A stretch of 64,000 nucleotides of DNA from Trinickia diaoshuihuensis (lineage in GTDB: Bacteria; Pseudomonadota; Gammaproteobacteria; Burkholderiales; Burkholderiaceae), in NCBI RefSeq assembly GCF_003390925.1, contig NZ_QUBS01000081.1, positions 248,001-312,000 on the forward strand, in the 5' to 3' direction. Positions 62,108 through 64,000 of the stretch are shown here, one piece after another. The notes beneath the pieces are model-generated. The model made no database searches. It was given only the letters and a program-made list of their open reading frames with translations, and was not told the origin of the DNA. Made by a program: the position numbers and the translations under genes. The stretch's first letter is position 1. Each line of letters starts with the position of its first letter.

Positions 62108-63619
62108 ATGAAACGGTTTGATTCGGTTGCCGGCGCTTCGCGCCTTGCGCAGCGAGCCTTGGCGGGCGGGTTGTTGATGACGCTCGTGGCCGCGTGCTCG
62201 ATGGGCCCGACCTACAAGCGCCCCGACGTCGATACGCCGGCCGCGTTCAAGGAAGCGCCGCTGCCCGCCTCCGAGGCGGGCACTTGGAAGAGCGCGGAGC
62301 CTTCGGAAGTGCTGGAGCGTGGCCAATGGTGGACGGTCTTCGGCGATGAGACGTTGAACAAGCTCGAAGACCAAGCGCTGGCGGAGAACCAGAACTTGAA
62401 GGCGGCCGCCGCCCGGTTGCGCGAATCGCGCGCCGCGCTCAACGCCGCTCGTTCGGCTTGGTTCCCGGAACTCGACGCGGGTTTCGGCCCGACGCGCGAG
62501 CGCGTTTCGCCCGCGTCGCAGGGGTTGCCGCAAAACGCCTATGTGCCGCCGATGACCCTCTGGCGCGCGCAAACGACGGTCTCGTACGAGGCGCCGCTGT
62601 TCGGCCGCGTGAGCGACAACGTCGCCGCCTCGCGCGCCGATTCGCAACAGCAAGAAGCGCTGTTCCGTTCCGTGCAGCTCGCGCTGCAAGGGGACGTGGC
62701 ATCGAATTACTTTTCGCTGCGCGAACTCGATACGGAACTGGACCTGTATCGCAAGACGGTGCAGTCGCGTGAAGAAGGCCTGACGCTCGTCAAGCATCGC
62801 TACGATGCCGGCGAAGTCAGCGAGCTCGATCTGCAGCAAGCCACGAACTCGCTGGCGACGGCGCGCTCGGAAGCAGCCGGCGTCGAGCGGCAGCGCGCCG
62901 CCGCGGAACATGCGCTCGCCGTGTTGCTCGGCAAGCCGCCGGCGCAGTTCTCGTTCCCGCAGCAACCGCTCGTGCCCGTGCTCGCGCGCGTGCCGGCGGG
63001 TTTGCCTTCCGCGTTGCTCGAACGCCGTCCGGACATTTCGGCGGCGGAGCGGGCGATGGCGGCGGCTAATGCGCGCGTCGGTCTGGCGAAGTCGGCGTTC
63101 TTCCCGCAACTGAACGTGACGGGTGCTTTCGGCTATGAGTCGTCGGGCTTGAGCCAGTTGTTCCAGTGGTCGAGCCGTACGTTCTTGCTGGGCCCGTTCG
63201 CGGGTACGGCGCTGACGCTGCCGATTTTCGACGGCGGCCGCCGCAAGGCCGAACTTGCCCAGGCGCGCGCGCAATACGACGAACAGGTGGCGAACTATCG
63301 CTCCCAAGTGCTGACGGCATTCCGCGAGGTGGAAGATAGCTTGTCCGATCTGCGATTGCTCGACGATCAGATCCGCGCCCAGAACGATGCCGTGAATGCG
63401 GCCGCGCGCGCCCAGCATCTGTCGGAGGCGCAATACCGCGAAGGCCAGGTGAACTACCTCGACGTACTCGACAGTCAGCGCACGACGCTGCAGGCGCAGC
63501 GTCAGGCGAGTCAGTTGGCCGGGTCGCGGGCCGTGGCGACGGTCAATCTGATCCGCGCGCTCGGTGGCGGTTGGGGTGACGTCAAGCCGAACGATGCGCA
63601 GCAAGTGGCCAAGCAGTGA
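62108..63619 (+). CDS. oprC: Outer-membrane efflux channel lipoprotein (OprC/OpcM type)
   Basis: 503 residues from the ATG at 62108. The lipoprotein signal ends in LMTLVAACSMGP, then YKRPDVDTP, the standard start of NodT-type channels. Two outer-membrane efflux protein repeats follow, with ERRPDISAAERAMAAANARV in the middle and helical barrel segments such as YREGQVNYLDVLDSQRTTL. It completes the tripartite system. The gene is 19 bases after the pump gene and is followed by a strong hairpin. Confidence 0.92.
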   Translation: MKRFDSVAGASRLAQRALAGGLLMTLVAACSMGPTYKRPDVDTPAAFKEAPLPASEAGTWKSAEPSEVLERGQWWTVFGDETLNKLEDQALAENQNLKAAAARLRESRAALNAARSAWFPELDAGFGPTRERVSPASQGLPQNAYVPPMTLWRAQTTVSYEAPLFGRVSDNVAASRADSQQQEALFRSVQLALQGDVASNYFSLRELDTELDLYRKTVQSREEGLTLVKHRYDAGEVSELDLQQATNSLATARSEAAGVERQRAAAEHALAVLLGKPPAQFSFPQQPLVPVLARVPAGLPSALLERRPDISAAERAMAAANARVGLAKSAFFPQLNVTGAFGYESSGLSQLFQWSSRTFLLGPFAGTALTLPIFDGGRRKAELAQARAQYDEQVANYRSQVLTAFREVEDSLSDLRLLDDQIRAQNDAVNAAARAQHLSEAQYREGQVNYLDVLDSQRTTLQAQRQASQLAGSRAVATVNLIRALGGGWGDVKPNDAQQVAKQ

Positions 63620-63642
63620 AGCAATGACGAAGTGAGGCAGTG

Positions 63643-63670
63643 CGCCGCTCCCGGAGCGTGGGGAGCGGCG
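63643..63670 (+). terminator. Terminator hairpin of the efflux operon
   Basis: Perfect 10-bp stem CGCCGCTCCC / GGGAGCGGCG with an 8-base loop, 23 bases after the channel stop codon. Only a short CGTTTCG follows, without a long T-run. Confidence 0.75.
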
Positions 63671-63770
63671 CGTTTCGAATCGATAGGGCGGCCGGGCGCG
63701 CGCAGATCAAGTGGGCGACGGGCACCTGGTTCGTGCGCCGCGCGCGCACGAAGGATGCGAGGTAGAAGAG

Positions 63771-64000
63771 ATGAACTCGACGGTCGTAGTGGAGGATGTC
63801 GCGCAAGGCGAGAGTTTCGAGCAATTCATGAGTTCGCTGCGGGATCCCGCGTTCGCGGCGCCGATCGTCTCGGCGCGGCGTTTCTCGGAAGCGCTGCATA
63901 TCGACATGCAGACATTGGCGCGGCAAGCGGGCGTGCACCGCAACACGCTGAGCCGCACGCCGTCGTCCGAGAGCGTGCAGCGTTTTTTGCGCGAAGCGCT
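63771..64000 (+). CDS. MbcA/ParS-type antitoxin, N-terminal part (cut by the window edge)
   Basis: The first 76 residues are visible, from an ATG with a GAAGAG-like site. The region SARRFSEALHIDMQTLARQA followed by GVHRNTLSRTPSSESVQRFL looks like the N-terminal helix-turn-helix of the Xre/MbcA/ParS antitoxins, which are normally followed by a C-terminal DUF2384 domain and a RES-domain toxin gene. Both would lie beyond the window. Confidence 0.6.
   Translation, partial: MNSTVVVEDVAQGESFEQFMSSLRDPAFAAPIVSARRFSEALHIDMQTLARQAGVHRNTLSRTPSSESVQRFLREA

Overview
The window looks like chromosome of a Burkholderia sensu lato bacterium (Burkholderia/Paraburkholderia/Trinickia type). It is high-GC, with tightly packed ATGA-overlapping operons. 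Diagnostic genes are an LysR / lipase-like hydrolase / RND pump set of the BpeT-LlpE-BpeEF-OprC (CeoR-LlpE-CeoAB-OpcM) kind, a 180-kDa-class NAD glutamate dehydrogenase, gabTD, a DUF4148 and a DUF2846 protein. This placement rests on gene recognition only.

Region 1 (1-10457, + strand): one compact operon for part of a flagellar export and hook apparatus, in the order fliH-fliI-fliJ-fliK-flgD-flgE-fliM/SctQ-like-fliN-fliO-fliP, then a FliA-like sigma factor and a TPR protein. The order, the short FlgD and a FliM that shows no CheY-binding motif suggest a secondary, non-canonical flagellar set; fliQ, fliR, flhA and flhB do not follow fliP.

Region 2 (10474-16729, - strand): a convergent seven-gene set. 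It encodes a JmjC/cupin-8 oxygenase, an ATP-grasp ligase, a 104-residue peptide whose C-terminal half is almost only Gly, Ser, Glu and Asp (with five SSE repeats), a phosphoribosyltransferase fused to a PQQ-type beta-propeller, a protein with an internal tandem duplication, a TPR protein and a small unknown protein. This is the best candidate for an undescribed system: a peptide-modification (graspetide-like) cluster. A 15-bp element occurs twice exactly and once inverted around it and may co-regulate it with region 3.

Region 3 (16957-34954, + strand): a 5709-residue YD-repeat protein interrupted by a large block of Ig-like repeats, with two LysM domains, a glycine-rich hydrophobic segment and a variable C-terminal domain that looks like a nuclease toxin. 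It is followed by a small probable immunity gene and a small exported protein.

Region 4 (34962-38813): a frameshifted hipA with hipB, an array of four palindromic operators, a DUF2846 lipoprotein gene with a diverged fragment of the same gene on the far side of hipBA, and a periplasmic amino-acid-binding protein.

Region 5 (38814-53454): gabT-gabD; then an M14-type carboxypeptidase, an alpha/beta hydrolase, the large glutamate dehydrogenase and selD in one overlapping operon; then an MscS-family channel and a purine nucleoside permease (NUP).

Region 6 (53492-55003): an AT-richer island with a deaminase-fold protein (HAE and PCxxC zinc motifs), bounded by a direct repeat of about 120 bp that duplicates the 3' end and terminator of the NUP gene.

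Region 7 (55108-64000): a DUF4148 protein, a LysR regulator divergent from a lipase-like hydrolase and a tripartite RND pump, and at the right edge the start of an MbcA/ParS-type antitoxin. No rRNA, tRNA, CRISPR array or insertion sequence was seen.
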